This document shows, one piece after another, positions 51,317 through 59,976 of a stretch of DNA of 64,000 bases. A model generated the notes under the pieces. The model ran no database searches. It had not been told where the DNA came from and worked only from the letters and a program-made list of their open reading frames with translations. A program made the position numbers and the translations under genes. This DNA comes from Ruminococcus sp. (GTDB lineage: Bacteria; Bacillota; Clostridia; Oscillospirales; Ruminococcaceae). Where the stretch lies: contig JAJQCE010000004.1 in the NCBI GenBank assembly GCA_021202895.1, positions 44,070-108,069 of the forward strand, written 5' to 3'. Position 1 is the first letter of the stretch. Each line of letters opens with the position of its first letter.

Positions 51317-53179
51317 TTGTATATCACCGAAGAGCAGAATCCGAAGCTTGTCTATCTTCGTGAGAAAACGCTTAAGCTTACAACCAAGCCCGGCTGTTAC
51401 ATTATGAAGGACAATTCGGGGAAGATAATATATGTAGGAAAGGCTAAGAACCTGCACAACAGAGTTTCAAGCTATTTTCGCAAGGGTCAGGATCATCTGC
51501 CGAAGGTGTGGAGGATGGTTTCTCTTGTTGCGGATTATGATTTTATCGTGACTGACAGCGAGTTTGAAGCTCTGGTGCTTGAGTGCTCGCTGATAAAGCA
51601 GTATTCGCCGAAGTACAATATCCTGCTAAAGGACGACAAGGGCTACAGCTATATCCGCATATCTGACGAGCCGTATCCGAGAATAAGCGCCGTACTGCAA
51701 AAGGAGAATGACGGCGCTCGCTATATCGGTCCGTTTATAAGCTCCTATTCGGTAAAGCAGGCTGTGGACGAGGCTAACAGGATTTTTATGCTGCCAACCT
51801 GTTCTAAAAAATTTCCGAGAGATTTTAAGAAAGAGCGTCCTTGTCTTAATTTTCACATCAGGCAGTGTATGGGAGTGTGCAGGGGAGCAGTTTCTCAGGA
51901 GGAGTATTTTCAGATAATTGAGCAGGCGATTAGGTATATACAAAGCGGCTCGCAGGAGAGCGTGGAGCGGCTGACAAAACAGATGAATGAGGCGGCTCAG
52001 CGTCTTGATTTTGAGCTTGCGGCTAAATGCAGAGATAGAATTTCAGCGATTAAAAGAGCTTCCGAGCAGCAGAAGATAGTTACTGAAGATTTGCGAGATA
52101 TGGATATAATTGCGCTTTCGCTTTCAAGCGGAGAGGCTTGCGCAGGCGTGCTTATGTATAGAGGGGGACGGCTCTTTGACAAGTACACGGCTTTTATCGG
52201 AATGGAGGACGAGGGGAGCGTTCTGAGAGAGGGCTTTATCACAGAATTTTATTCGTCAAGGGAGGATATTCCAAGGGATATTTTGCTTGATGAGCCGATA
52301 GAAAACGTTGAGCTTATCGAGAGGTATCTGAGCGAAAAATGCGGACACAGGGTTAAAATCAGCGTTCCGCAGAGAGGCTCGCTTGTCAAGCTTACCGCTT
52401 TGGCAAAATCAAATGCAGGAGAGCAGCTTTCACTTAAGGTCGGCAGGACGGGCAGGGAGATTGACGCACTTGAGGAGCTTGCAAAGGCTTTAGGGCTTGA
52501 AAAGCCGCCCGAGTATATAGAGTGCTACGACATTTCGAATTTAGGCTCGTCTGATATGACCTGCGGAATGGTCGTTTATGAAAACGGCAGACCCTGCAAA
52601 AAATATTACAAGAAATTCTCAATTAAAACTGTTACAGAGCAAAACGACTACGCCTGTATGTGCGAGGCGGTTGAGAGGAGATTCAAGCGGTATTTTGAGC
52701 AGTCGGACGAGGGCTTTTCGATAATGCCCGATCTGGTTTTGCTTGACGGCGGCAAGGGTCATGTCGGAGTGGTGACGCCGCTTGTGCGCTCTATGGGAAT
52801 AGACGTGCCGATTTTCGGTCTTGTCAAGGATTCTAAGCACAGAACTAGAGCGGCAACCTCTGACGATGAGGAAATAAGCCTGTCCTCCTACAGAAAAGCG
52901 TTTGCGCTTGTGACGGCTATTCAGGACGAGGTTCACAGGTTTGCGATAAGCTACACTAAGGCTAAGCACCAAAAGAACGCTTTTACGCTGGGTCTTACCT
53001 CCGTTAAGGGAATAGGCGAGAAAAAAGCGCAGAAAATAATTACAGAGTACAAGACAAAAGCGGCGCTTAGGGAGGCTTCAGCAGAACAGCTTGCGAAAAC
53101 GGCAGGAGTTAATATGCTTACGGCGCAGGAGCTTTTTGATTATATTCACGGAGATGATGAGCAGAATGGAGCGGTATGA
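51317..53179 (+). CDS. uvrC: Excinuclease ABC subunit C
   Basis: A 620-residue nuclease that makes both incisions in nucleotide-excision repair. A TTG at 51317 with AAAGGAG 9 bases upstream is taken as start; upstream in-frame codons lack a ribosome site. The GIY-YIG domain (GCYIMKDNSGKIIYVGKAK, about residues 27-45) makes the 3' cut. The UVR motif for UvrB binding lies near 205-240, the RNase H-like domain has ECYDISNLGSSDMTCGMVVY, and the C-terminal HhH motif has GLTSVKGIGEKKAQKI. Complete length. It overlaps folC by 14 bases. Confidence 0.97.
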   Translation: MYITEEQNPKLVYLREKTLKLTTKPGCYIMKDNSGKIIYVGKAKNLHNRVSSYFRKGQDHLPKVWRMVSLVADYDFIVTDSEFEALVLECSLIKQYSPKYNILLKDDKGYSYIRISDEPYPRISAVLQKENDGARYIGPFISSYSVKQAVDEANRIFMLPTCSKKFPRDFKKERPCLNFHIRQCMGVCRGAVSQEEYFQIIEQAIRYIQSGSQESVERLTKQMNEAAQRLDFELAAKCRDRISAIKRASEQQKIVTEDLRDMDIIALSLSSGEACAGVLMYRGGRLFDKYTAFIGMEDEGSVLREGFITEFYSSREDIPRDILLDEPIENVELIERYLSEKCGHRVKISVPQRGSLVKLTALAKSNAGEQLSLKVGRTGREIDALEELAKALGLEKPPEYIECYDISNLGSSDMTCGMVVYENGRPCKKYYKKFSIKTVTEQNDYACMCEAVERRFKRYFEQSDEGFSIMPDLVLLDGGKGHVGVVTPLVRSMGIDVPIFGLVKDSKHRTRAATSDDEEISLSSYRKAFALVTAIQDEVHRFAISYTKAKHQKNAFTLGLTSVKGIGEKKAQKIITEYKTKAALREASAEQLAKTAGVNMLTAQELFDYIHGDDEQNGAV

Positions 53180-54473
53180 GGAGCTTGTAAATTCCTTTAG
53201 CAGGCTTGGAAAAAGGGTGAGCGATTTATCGAGAATCAGGACGCTTCTTGAAGCTGTGGGAAATCCGCAGAATGAGCTTAGGTTTGTCCACCTTGCAGGT
53301 ACAAACGGCAAGGGGAGCTGTGCGCAGATGCTTGCCGATGCGCTTGCACACGAGGGCTTTAAGACAGGACTTTTTACCTCGCCGTATATATTTGAATTTA
53401 ACGACCGTATACGCATAAACGGTAAAAATATACGCAATGAGCAGCTTAATGAGCTTGCCGATGAGATACAGCTAAGGCTTTGCGGAAGAAATTTAACGCA
53501 TAGCGGCTTTTCACAGTTTGAAATCACGCAGGCTATGGCTATGCTGTATTTTAAGCGGCAAAAATGCGATATAGTCGTGCTTGAAGCGGGGCTTGGCGGT
53601 CTGCTTGATTCGACTAACGCAATAGCCTCGCCGCTTGTATCGGTGATAACGTCAATTTCATTTGATCACACTGCGATTTTAGGTGAAACGATTGAGGAAA
53701 TTGCTTGTCAGAAGGCAGGAATAATAAAGTGCGGCGCACAGGCTGTGATGTCGGCTGAAAATCCTAAGGCGGCTGTGGATATAGTGAGAAAAAGGGCGGC
53801 TGAGTGCGGCTGTGAGCTTACGGTTTGCAATATGAATGATGTTAAAGCGGAGCAAAGCTCGGTTTTCGGGAACGAGTTTGAATATAAAGGACAGCATTTT
53901 CACACAGCTATGGGCGGTATTCATCAGATAATAAATGCGCTTACGGTAATTGAGTGCGCTAAAGCTTTGAGAAAAGTGGGATTTGATATTTCGCATGAGA
54001 GCTTAAGCTTTGGACTTGAAGCGCAGGTCGCAGGACGGCTTCAGGTTTTGTCAAAAGAGCCGCTTATCATTGTTGACGGCGGACACAATCCGCAGGGAAT
54101 AGAGGCTCTTGCTAAGACTCTTGATGGGATAAAGGGGAAAAAGACGGCGATTATAGGTATGCTTTCGGACAAGGACAGCTTCTCGGCGGCAAGGCTTATC
54201 GCACATTCCGCAGAGCGTTTTGTCACAGTTGACGGCTTTTATGAGCGAGCGAGCAAGCGTGAGGAGCTAAGGGATATTCTCATCAGTCATGGAGCGGCTG
54301 CCGAAGCGTCAGGCTTAAGCGCAGAGCAGACGGTGAGAGAGGAAATTTTAAAGCTTTGCGGTGACGAAGGCTTGGTTATATGCGGCTCTTTGTTTTTGGC
54401 GGCGAAATTTGCCGATGGAAGGATTGTCAAAGAGGCTTTGTGTGAGAGGGAAAAATTATGTCTGAAACGGTAG
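53166..54473 (+). CDS. folC: Folylpolyglutamate synthase / dihydrofolate synthase
   Basis: A 435-residue Mur-ligase-like enzyme that adds glutamate to dihydropteroate and folates. The ATP loop HLAGTNGKGSCAQMLADAL lies near residue 40, followed by the folate loop LFTSPYIFEFNDRIRING, the Mur centre SFDHTAILGETIEEIACQKAGI and VDGGHNPQG near residue 300. The ATG at 53166 lies inside the uvrC end; GGAG is 13 bases upstream, and in-frame ATGs at 53154 and 53157 are alternatives. It overlaps pflA by 16 bases, so uvrC, folC and pflA are tightly coupled although functionally unrelated. Confidence 0.94.
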   Translation: MERYEELVNSFSRLGKRVSDLSRIRTLLEAVGNPQNELRFVHLAGTNGKGSCAQMLADALAHEGFKTGLFTSPYIFEFNDRIRINGKNIRNEQLNELADEIQLRLCGRNLTHSGFSQFEITQAMAMLYFKRQKCDIVVLEAGLGGLLDSTNAIASPLVSVITSISFDHTAILGETIEEIACQKAGIIKCGAQAVMSAENPKAAVDIVRKRAAECGCELTVCNMNDVKAEQSSVFGNEFEYKGQHFHTAMGGIHQIINALTVIECAKALRKVGFDISHESLSFGLEAQVAGRLQVLSKEPLIIVDGGHNPQGIEALAKTLDGIKGKKTAIIGMLSDKDSFSAARLIAHSAERFVTVDGFYERASKREELRDILISHGAAAEASGLSAEQTVREEILKLCGDEGLVICGSLFLAAKFADGRIVKEALCEREKLCLKR

Positions 54474-55216
54474 GCTATATTCATTCTGTTGAAAGCTTAG
54501 GAACTGTTGACGGACCGGGACTAAGGTTCGTGGTGTTTCTTTCAGGCTGTCCTATGCGCTGCGCATACTGCCACAATCCCGATACATGGAAAATGAAGAG
54601 CGGCAAGGAGTACACGGTTTCTCAGCTTATGAAGGAGTTTGACGGTGTGGAGGAATTTGTCCGCAGCGGAGGGATAACCTGCACAGGCGGAGAGCCGCTC
54701 ATGCAGACTGAATTTGTCACAGAGCTTTTTAAGACCGCCAAAAAGCGCAGGATACACACCTGCCTTGACACATCAGGAATAAGCTACGCCGAACCTGACA
54801 AGGAAAAAATAGAGCGGCTTTTAGACTTCACTGATTTGGTTATGCTGGATATTAAGCATATAGATTCAAAAAAGCACAAATGGCTCACAGGGCAGGATAA
54901 TGAGAATGTAAAGAGCTTTGCGCTGCGCCTTGGCGAGAGAGGTATAGACGTCTGGATTCGTCATGTGCTTGTACCAGGCGTTACTGATGATGAGCAGTCG
55001 CTGCTTCAGCTCGGCGAGTTTATTTCAAGGATTTCCTCGCTAAAGGCGATAGATGTACTGCCTTACCATACAATGGGAGTGCAAAAATATGACGAGCTGG
55101 GGATAGAGTACCGACTTAAAGGAATTGCGCCTGCAACAAAGGAGCAGGCGATAAAGGCAAGGGATATTATTTATAAAGGTCTAAAGGCAGGAATAAAAAA
55201 GCGATTGACTGACTAA
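54458..55216 (+). CDS. pflA: Pyruvate formate-lyase activating enzyme
   Basis: A 252-residue radical SAM enzyme that puts a glycyl radical on pyruvate formate-lyase. The cluster motif CPMRCAYCHN (Cys-x3-Cys-x2-Cys) is at about residues 29-38, TCTGGEPLMQ follows, and the N-terminal SVESLGTVDGPGLRFVVFLSG is typical of PflA. No pflB lies nearby, so it acts in trans. It overlaps folC and is followed by an ABC exporter gene after 36 bases. Confidence 0.95.
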   Translation: MSETVGYIHSVESLGTVDGPGLRFVVFLSGCPMRCAYCHNPDTWKMKSGKEYTVSQLMKEFDGVEEFVRSGGITCTGGEPLMQTEFVTELFKTAKKRRIHTCLDTSGISYAEPDKEKIERLLDFTDLVMLDIKHIDSKKHKWLTGQDNENVKSFALRLGERGIDVWIRHVLVPGVTDDEQSLLQLGEFISRISSLKAIDVLPYHTMGVQKYDELGIEYRLKGIAPATKEQAIKARDIIYKGLKAGIKKRLTD

Positions 55217-55252
55217 AGCGGAACAATTTAAACGGTTAAGGAGGAACAAACT

Positions 55253-56008
55253 ATGGCTGACGGCGACAGCATGATACTAAGGGTCGAAGGACTTTCTAAG
55301 GCTTACAAAAAGGACGTTTACGCCTGTAAGGACGTAAGCTTTGCGCTAAAAAAGGGGGAGATTTTTGCGCTTATAGGACCTAACGGAGCAGGCAAGACGA
55401 CAACAATACGAATGATAGCGACACTGCTTATTCCGACTGAGGGCGACGCCTATGTCGGCGGTCACTCGATTAAAAGCGAACCTGCGCAGGTGCGTGAAAG
55501 GCTTACCTATTTGCCTGACGAAGCGGGAGCCTACAAGAACATGACGGGCAGAAAATATTTAAAATTCATGGCGGATATGTACGCAAAAAATAAGACGGAG
55601 ACTATTTCCTTTGCCGAACGTGCGGAAAGGATATGCGGTTTAGGGGAGAGGCTTGACGATAAAATCGACAGCTATTCAAGAGGCATGACGAGAAAGCTTT
55701 TGCTTGCGAGAACGATAATGCCTCAGCCGCTTCTGGCAATTTTAGACGAGCCTACCTCGGGACTTGACATTATAAATGCGCTTGAGATAAGGCGAATGAT
55801 CCGCTCTCTTGCCAGTGAGGACGGCATGACGTTTTTGCTTTCGTCGCACAATATGCTTGAGATTGAATACATATCGGATCGAGTGGGAATAATTGCGAAC
55901 GGCAGACTGCTGGAATGTGGAGAGCCGAAGCGGCTTTTGGAGGAGTACAAGGCGCAGAACCTTGAAGAGGTGTTTGAAAAGGCGGTGAAAAAAAGTGAAG
56001 TTCTTTAG
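55253..56008 (+). CDS. ABC transporter ATP-binding protein (NatA-like exporter)
   Basis: A 251-residue ATPase with Walker A GPNGAGKTTT near residue 43, signature YSRGMTRKLLLAR, Walker B LLAILDEPTSG and switch His in SSHNM. The sequence places it in the ABC-2 drug/Na+ efflux group. It overlaps by 14 bases with the permease gene, which begins at a GTG. The GGAGGA site 7 bases before the ATG supports the start. Together with the permease and the TraB-type lipoprotein it forms a three-gene unit. The exported substrate is unknown. Confidence 0.9.
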   Translation: MADGDSMILRVEGLSKAYKKDVYACKDVSFALKKGEIFALIGPNGAGKTTTIRMIATLLIPTEGDAYVGGHSIKSEPAQVRERLTYLPDEAGAYKNMTGRKYLKFMADMYAKNKTETISFAERAERICGLGERLDDKIDSYSRGMTRKLLLARTIMPQPLLAILDEPTSGLDIINALEIRRMIRSLASEDGMTFLLSSHNMLEIEYISDRVGIIANGRLLECGEPKRLLEEYKAQNLEEVFEKAVKKSEVL

Positions 56009-57311
56009 TCTTTTTAAAAAGGAGCTGAGAGAAATGCTCACGCTTCAGACGATAATAATGCTGATATTTATACTTTTAGTCATGTCTCTCATGGGTGAGT
56101 TTCTTGGCAGCTCGGTTGAGGAATCGGAGGAGGAATCCTCAAGGATAACGATATGCGACCTTGACGACACTGAATTTACAGAATCTGTGCTTGCCTATCT
56201 TGAGCATCCGAGTGCAGATATACAAAACGAGGTGGAGCTGATTACTCTTGAATCAAGCGACTATGCCGCAGAGCTTGACAGGCTGGGGATAAAGACCTTT
56301 ATTGTAATTCCGCAGGGCTTTACCGAAAGCATAAGCAGCGGCGAGCAGGCTGAGCTGATTTACATAAGCCGCATGACGTCCGTTGCAAGCATGGCGAACA
56401 TAAACACAGGCTCTGAAACAGCGGTTTCGCTCATAGAATCGGCGGTAAAAACCGCGCTTTACACAGACAAGGTTTCAAAGGGCGAACTGACAGATGAGGA
56501 GGTTGAGGTTCTTGAAAGTCCTGTTAATGTAGTTGAGCAGACTGTGGTAGGCGACAGCAGTGCTCAGATTTCACAGCTTTTGCTGTATTCAAGCATTTAT
56601 TCTCAAAGCCTTATGATGCCGCTGGTGGTTTATATACTTATACTTTTAGGCTCGCAGACTATGGTAAACGCCGTGGCTGGTGAAAAGCTTGACAAGACGC
56701 TTGAAACGCTGCTCAGCGCACCTGTTTCAAGAATCACTGTGATTAGTGCGAAAATGCTTGCCGCCGCAGTTGTAGCACTGTTTAATGCGGTAATTTACAT
56801 GGTGGGAATGCAGAGCGTAACCTCGTCAATGACAACGACACTTTCTGACGACTACACGCAGATTATAAGCTCGCTCGGTCTTGCCATGACAACAAAGCAC
56901 TACATTCTTATCGGCATACAAATGCTTTTGTCAACGCTTATCGCTTTAAGCATATCTATGATTTTAGGAGCGTTTGCAAAGAGCGTCAAGTCCTCTCAGG
57001 TGCTGACTATGCCGATTATGTTCGCTTCTCTTTTCCCTTTTATGGCGGCTATGTTTGTAGACATAAGCTCACTGCCTGGAGCAGTGAAATATCTGCTCTA
57101 TGCAATTCCGTTTACGCACACATTTATGGCGACAGACAACGTTATTTTCGACAAGACCTCGCTCTATATGGGCGGACTTATCTACCAGCTTGTGTTCTTA
57201 ATAATCTGCATGGTGATTGCGATAAGGGTTTTCACAAGCGACAGGATTTTTACTTCATCAGAGAGCAGACTTTCATTTAAAAGAAAAGCAGACAAAGGAG
57301 AGGCTGTATGA
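55995..57311 (+). CDS. ABC-2 type permease (NatB-like)
   Basis: A 438-residue permease read from a GTG that overlaps the ATPase gene. One N-terminal helix (about residues 14-34), a large outer domain (about 35-195) and about five helices in residues 200-420 match the NatB / ABC-2 layout. A conserved AGEKLDKTLETLLSAPVSR coupling segment lies near residue 225. NatAB systems export sodium or peptides; the substrate here is not deducible. It overlaps the TraB-like gene by four bases. Confidence 0.87.
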   Translation: MKFFSLFKKELREMLTLQTIIMLIFILLVMSLMGEFLGSSVEESEEESSRITICDLDDTEFTESVLAYLEHPSADIQNEVELITLESSDYAAELDRLGIKTFIVIPQGFTESISSGEQAELIYISRMTSVASMANINTGSETAVSLIESAVKTALYTDKVSKGELTDEEVEVLESPVNVVEQTVVGDSSAQISQLLLYSSIYSQSLMMPLVVYILILLGSQTMVNAVAGEKLDKTLETLLSAPVSRITVISAKMLAAAVVALFNAVIYMVGMQSVTSSMTTTLSDDYTQIISSLGLAMTTKHYILIGIQMLLSTLIALSISMILGAFAKSVKSSQVLTMPIMFASLFPFMAAMFVDISSLPGAVKYLLYAIPFTHTFMATDNVIFDKTSLYMGGLIYQLVFLIICMVIAIRVFTSDRIFTSSESRLSFKRKADKGEAV

Positions 57312-58354
57312 ACAGAAAATCAAAATGGGTAATTGCGCTTTTGACGGCGGCTTTGCTTTGCGGCTGTTCAGCCTCTGACGATTTAGGCTCTGACAGCTCA
57401 TCTCAGACGCAGACTGCCGCTCCTGCCGTCACGTTGCCGTCTGATTCACATGAAAGCGAAGCGGACAGCTCGTCACAAACGAATGACAGCGAAGCGGACG
57501 CCGCAGAGATAACTCCTGCAATGTGGCTCGTTACCTCTCCTGACGGAGATACTATGTACATGATGGGTTCAATGCACGCACTTAAAGAGGAGTGCTATCC
57601 GCTGCCTGATTATGTGACGGACGCTTATGAAAGCGCAGACATACTTGCAGTGGAGTGTGATATAGCCGATTCGTCAAAATCCGTTTCAGCAGCACTTAAG
57701 TACACTGACAAGCTAACCTATCCTAGCGGTGAAACGATAGCAGACCACATTTCAAGCGAAGCCTATGACGGTATTTCAAGCTATTTAGCGTATATGGGCG
57801 ATGATATTTCAAATTATGAAAGCTATCAGACGTGGTATTTAAGCTCGCTTCTTGAAAGCATTGCGCTTAGCGACAGCGGACTTGATTCCTCGCTCGGCTT
57901 TGATATGCAGCTTCTTACAATGGCACACGAGGATGACAAGGAGATTTACGAGGTTGAGTCTATGGAGCTTCAGTATGAAATGCTGATAGGGTTTTCGGAT
58001 GAGATATATGATTTAACATTTTTAAGCTACAGTGAGGAAAGCGCAGATGAAATCAAGCAAGAGTATATTGATTTATACGAGGCGTGGAAAAGCGGCGACA
58101 CCGACGCTGTAGAGGAGCTTAACACTGCGGATTTAAGCGAGATGAGCGATGAGCAGGTTGAAATTTATGAGGAGTACAACCAGCAGCTTTTGTATGACAG
58201 AAACGAAGCTATGGCATTGACGGCGCAGGAGCTTTTCAGCGAGGACGAGCAGGTGCTTTTTGTAGTCGGAGAGGCGCACTTTTTAGGCGACGGCGGCATA
58301 CTTGACCTGCTTGAAGAGGACGGATACGTAGTTGAGCGAGTGCAGGCGTACTAG
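57308..58354 (+). CDS. TraB/GumN-family lipoprotein
   Basis: A 348-residue secreted lipoprotein: signal peptide MNRKSKWVIALLTAALLCG with Cys20, a Ser/Asp/Thr-rich linker to about residue 65, then a TraB/GumN domain. The two His-containing motifs of that family are visible: GSMHALKEE near residue 87 and GEAHFLGDGG near 323. Distant metalloprotease activity has been proposed for this family on sequence grounds. It is translationally coupled to the NatAB-like exporter by an ATGA overlap, so it may act on or with the exported substrate. A strong terminator follows. Confidence 0.85.
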   Translation: MNRKSKWVIALLTAALLCGCSASDDLGSDSSSQTQTAAPAVTLPSDSHESEADSSSQTNDSEADAAEITPAMWLVTSPDGDTMYMMGSMHALKEECYPLPDYVTDAYESADILAVECDIADSSKSVSAALKYTDKLTYPSGETIADHISSEAYDGISSYLAYMGDDISNYESYQTWYLSSLLESIALSDSGLDSSLGFDMQLLTMAHEDDKEIYEVESMELQYEMLIGFSDEIYDLTFLSYSEESADEIKQEYIDLYEAWKSGDTDAVEELNTADLSEMSDEQVEIYEEYNQQLLYDRNEAMALTAQELFSEDEQVLFVVGEAHFLGDGGILDLLEEDGYVVERVQAY

Positions 58355-58410
58355 GGAAAGCTTTGCAACAATCCCTGTGAGCAGTGTTGTCTTAAAAGAG
58401 ATAATATTAG

Positions 58411-58441
58411 CGCTCTGCGGTTAGGATTGCAGAGCGTTTTT
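58411..58441 (+). terminator. Intrinsic terminator after the TraB-like gene
   Basis: CGCTCTGC (58411-58418) pairs with GCAGAGCG (58429-58436), followed by T5. Confidence 0.92.
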
Positions 58442-58586
58442 GCATTACTTAGTCTTTTTGCAGAAACCCTTTTTTAATTTCAAGTAAAAACAAATAATTA
58501 TTTATTTACAAGTTACAAATCTAAGTCTGATTCACAACAGCGATTTGTGTAAAGCAACAAAATTATCATAAATTTTTGAAAAAACC

Positions 58587-58615
58587 TTGACAAAAATAAT
58601 GCTTTTTGGTATAAT
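58587..58615 (+). promoter_or_regulatory. Promoter of the FtsX-like permease pair
   Basis: Perfect TTGACA (58587-58592) and TATAAT (58610-58615) with a 17-base spacer. The preceding 58442-58586 is AT-rich and has no gene. Confidence 0.88.
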
Positions 58616-58670
58616 AAAACTGAAGAGAGACTTCAAATGAAGTAATTTATCCACATCTATAAGGCATCTG

Positions 58671-58710
58671 CTAGTGGAGGCGAAAAGAGCAAAAAAACGC
58701 TCACCATTAG
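58671..58710 (+). promoter_or_regulatory. Structured leader before the permease pair
   Basis: CTAGTGG (58671-58677) pairs with CCATTAG (58704-58710, one G-T), enclosing GAGC/GCTC. AGTGG can alternatively pair with CCACT near 58716-58720, so two conformations are possible. A TGAAG/CTTCA hairpin lies nearer the 5' end (58621-58635). No known riboswitch class was recognised. Confidence 0.4.
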
Positions 58711-58749
58711 TCTGACCACTTAAGTTAAAATAAAATTTTGGTGAAAAAT

Positions 58750-59976
58750 ATGTTTTTTAAAACTTTGAGAGCAACCTTTCGCAATAAGATACTCCTTGTT
58801 TTTTTAATAGCAAGCAGTATTCTTACAGCAATTACGAGCTGCTTTGTTTACGGTATTTATCAAAATTATCATACAAAAATCACTCAAGGTGAAATCGAAG
58901 GAAAAACTGTTACTATATCAGCGTTGGGGTATTCTGATTATAACACTTCACATACAGAATATATCGAGGCTTTCGGTGAAGAGAGAATGTCTAACGAGTA
59001 TTCTTCTGTTCTAAAGGGCGACCTCGTATCGGTTTTAATGTCTTTGCCTGAAAATATAATGGAGGATATTGACTATGTTATGTGCGGTGCTACTTTGGAT
59101 GACAATGTATATAGTTTAAATTTTTATGATTTTGAATTTGAAGTTACGCCTGAAGGATTGATTCCTCATGGCGACAGTGCAAAATTATTTTCTGATGAAC
59201 AGTATTTGTCCGGTGAGAAGGTTGCATATGCCGGACAAATTCTTTTTACTGACGAAGCGTCAGAATATGCAACAGGCACAGTATATTGACAAAATGACGG
59301 TGCAAGAAAAATTGAAAGTGACGAGCAATTTCTTGAGATAAATGGTCAGCAATATAAACTATTAGGAGAAGCGGAGACATTGGATCCTGAAGATATGATG
59401 ATCTATATCCCTTTTACTTCATTAGATGATGATACTCCGCTTCGGGCAATGCATGATACTGTTAATATAACGTTTAAAAGCACTGTTACCTATCGACAAT
59501 ATAACGAGATTCAAAATGCCGTCAACAATATAATGCCTGAAAAAGCATACCTGCAGGATATGGATCTGACGTTTTCAGCAGACAGCTTTTTTTATAAAAC
59601 GATGATACTTATTTCCAGTGTCGTTACTCTGCTTTTTTCAGTGAATTTAGTCTTGATTTATGGCTATGCTGTTTCTCAGAACAAGCGAAAAATAATTATC
59701 TACAGACTTTGCGGCTGTACAAAGCATAAAGTAATAAGAATGTTCATAGCACAGATAGCGCTCATAAATATTCCTGTATTTTTGCTGGCTCAATTTCTTT
59801 TTAACAAGCTATTATATCCGATTTTACTCGATTATTTTCCGAACATGATCAATTCATTTTCAATCATTGTTTATCTTATGATGTTTGTAGGTTATGTTTT
59901 AGTTTCATTTGTTGTGCTTGAAATTATGCTTACTTATATTATTGGAGGGAAATTAAAAATCTCGGAGGAAATATAA
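58750..59976 (+). pseudogene. FtsX/MacB-like permease interrupted by an in-frame TGA
   Basis: The frame runs without shift from the ATG at 58750 (preceded by a weak GGTG; TTG 58738 and GTG 58741 are also in frame) to TAA at 59974-59976, except for one TGA at 59287-59289. If that codon were TGG the product would be about 408 residues. It would have an N-terminal helix (about 10-35), an outer domain, and three C-terminal helices (about 285-310, 330-360, 370-400) as in FtsX-like permeases. The residues on both sides (ATGTVY, then QNDGARKIES) read smoothly across it. Other genes here end in TGA, so general TGA readthrough is unlikely. No ATPase gene is adjacent. Base composition is more AT-rich than in the flanking genes. 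Confidence 0.75.

Noticed and set aside
59287..59289. TGA recoding (selenocysteine or Trp) as a normal feature
   Set aside because: Many genes in the window stop at TGA, no SECIS-like hairpin was seen immediately after this codon, and FtsX-like permeases are not selenoproteins.
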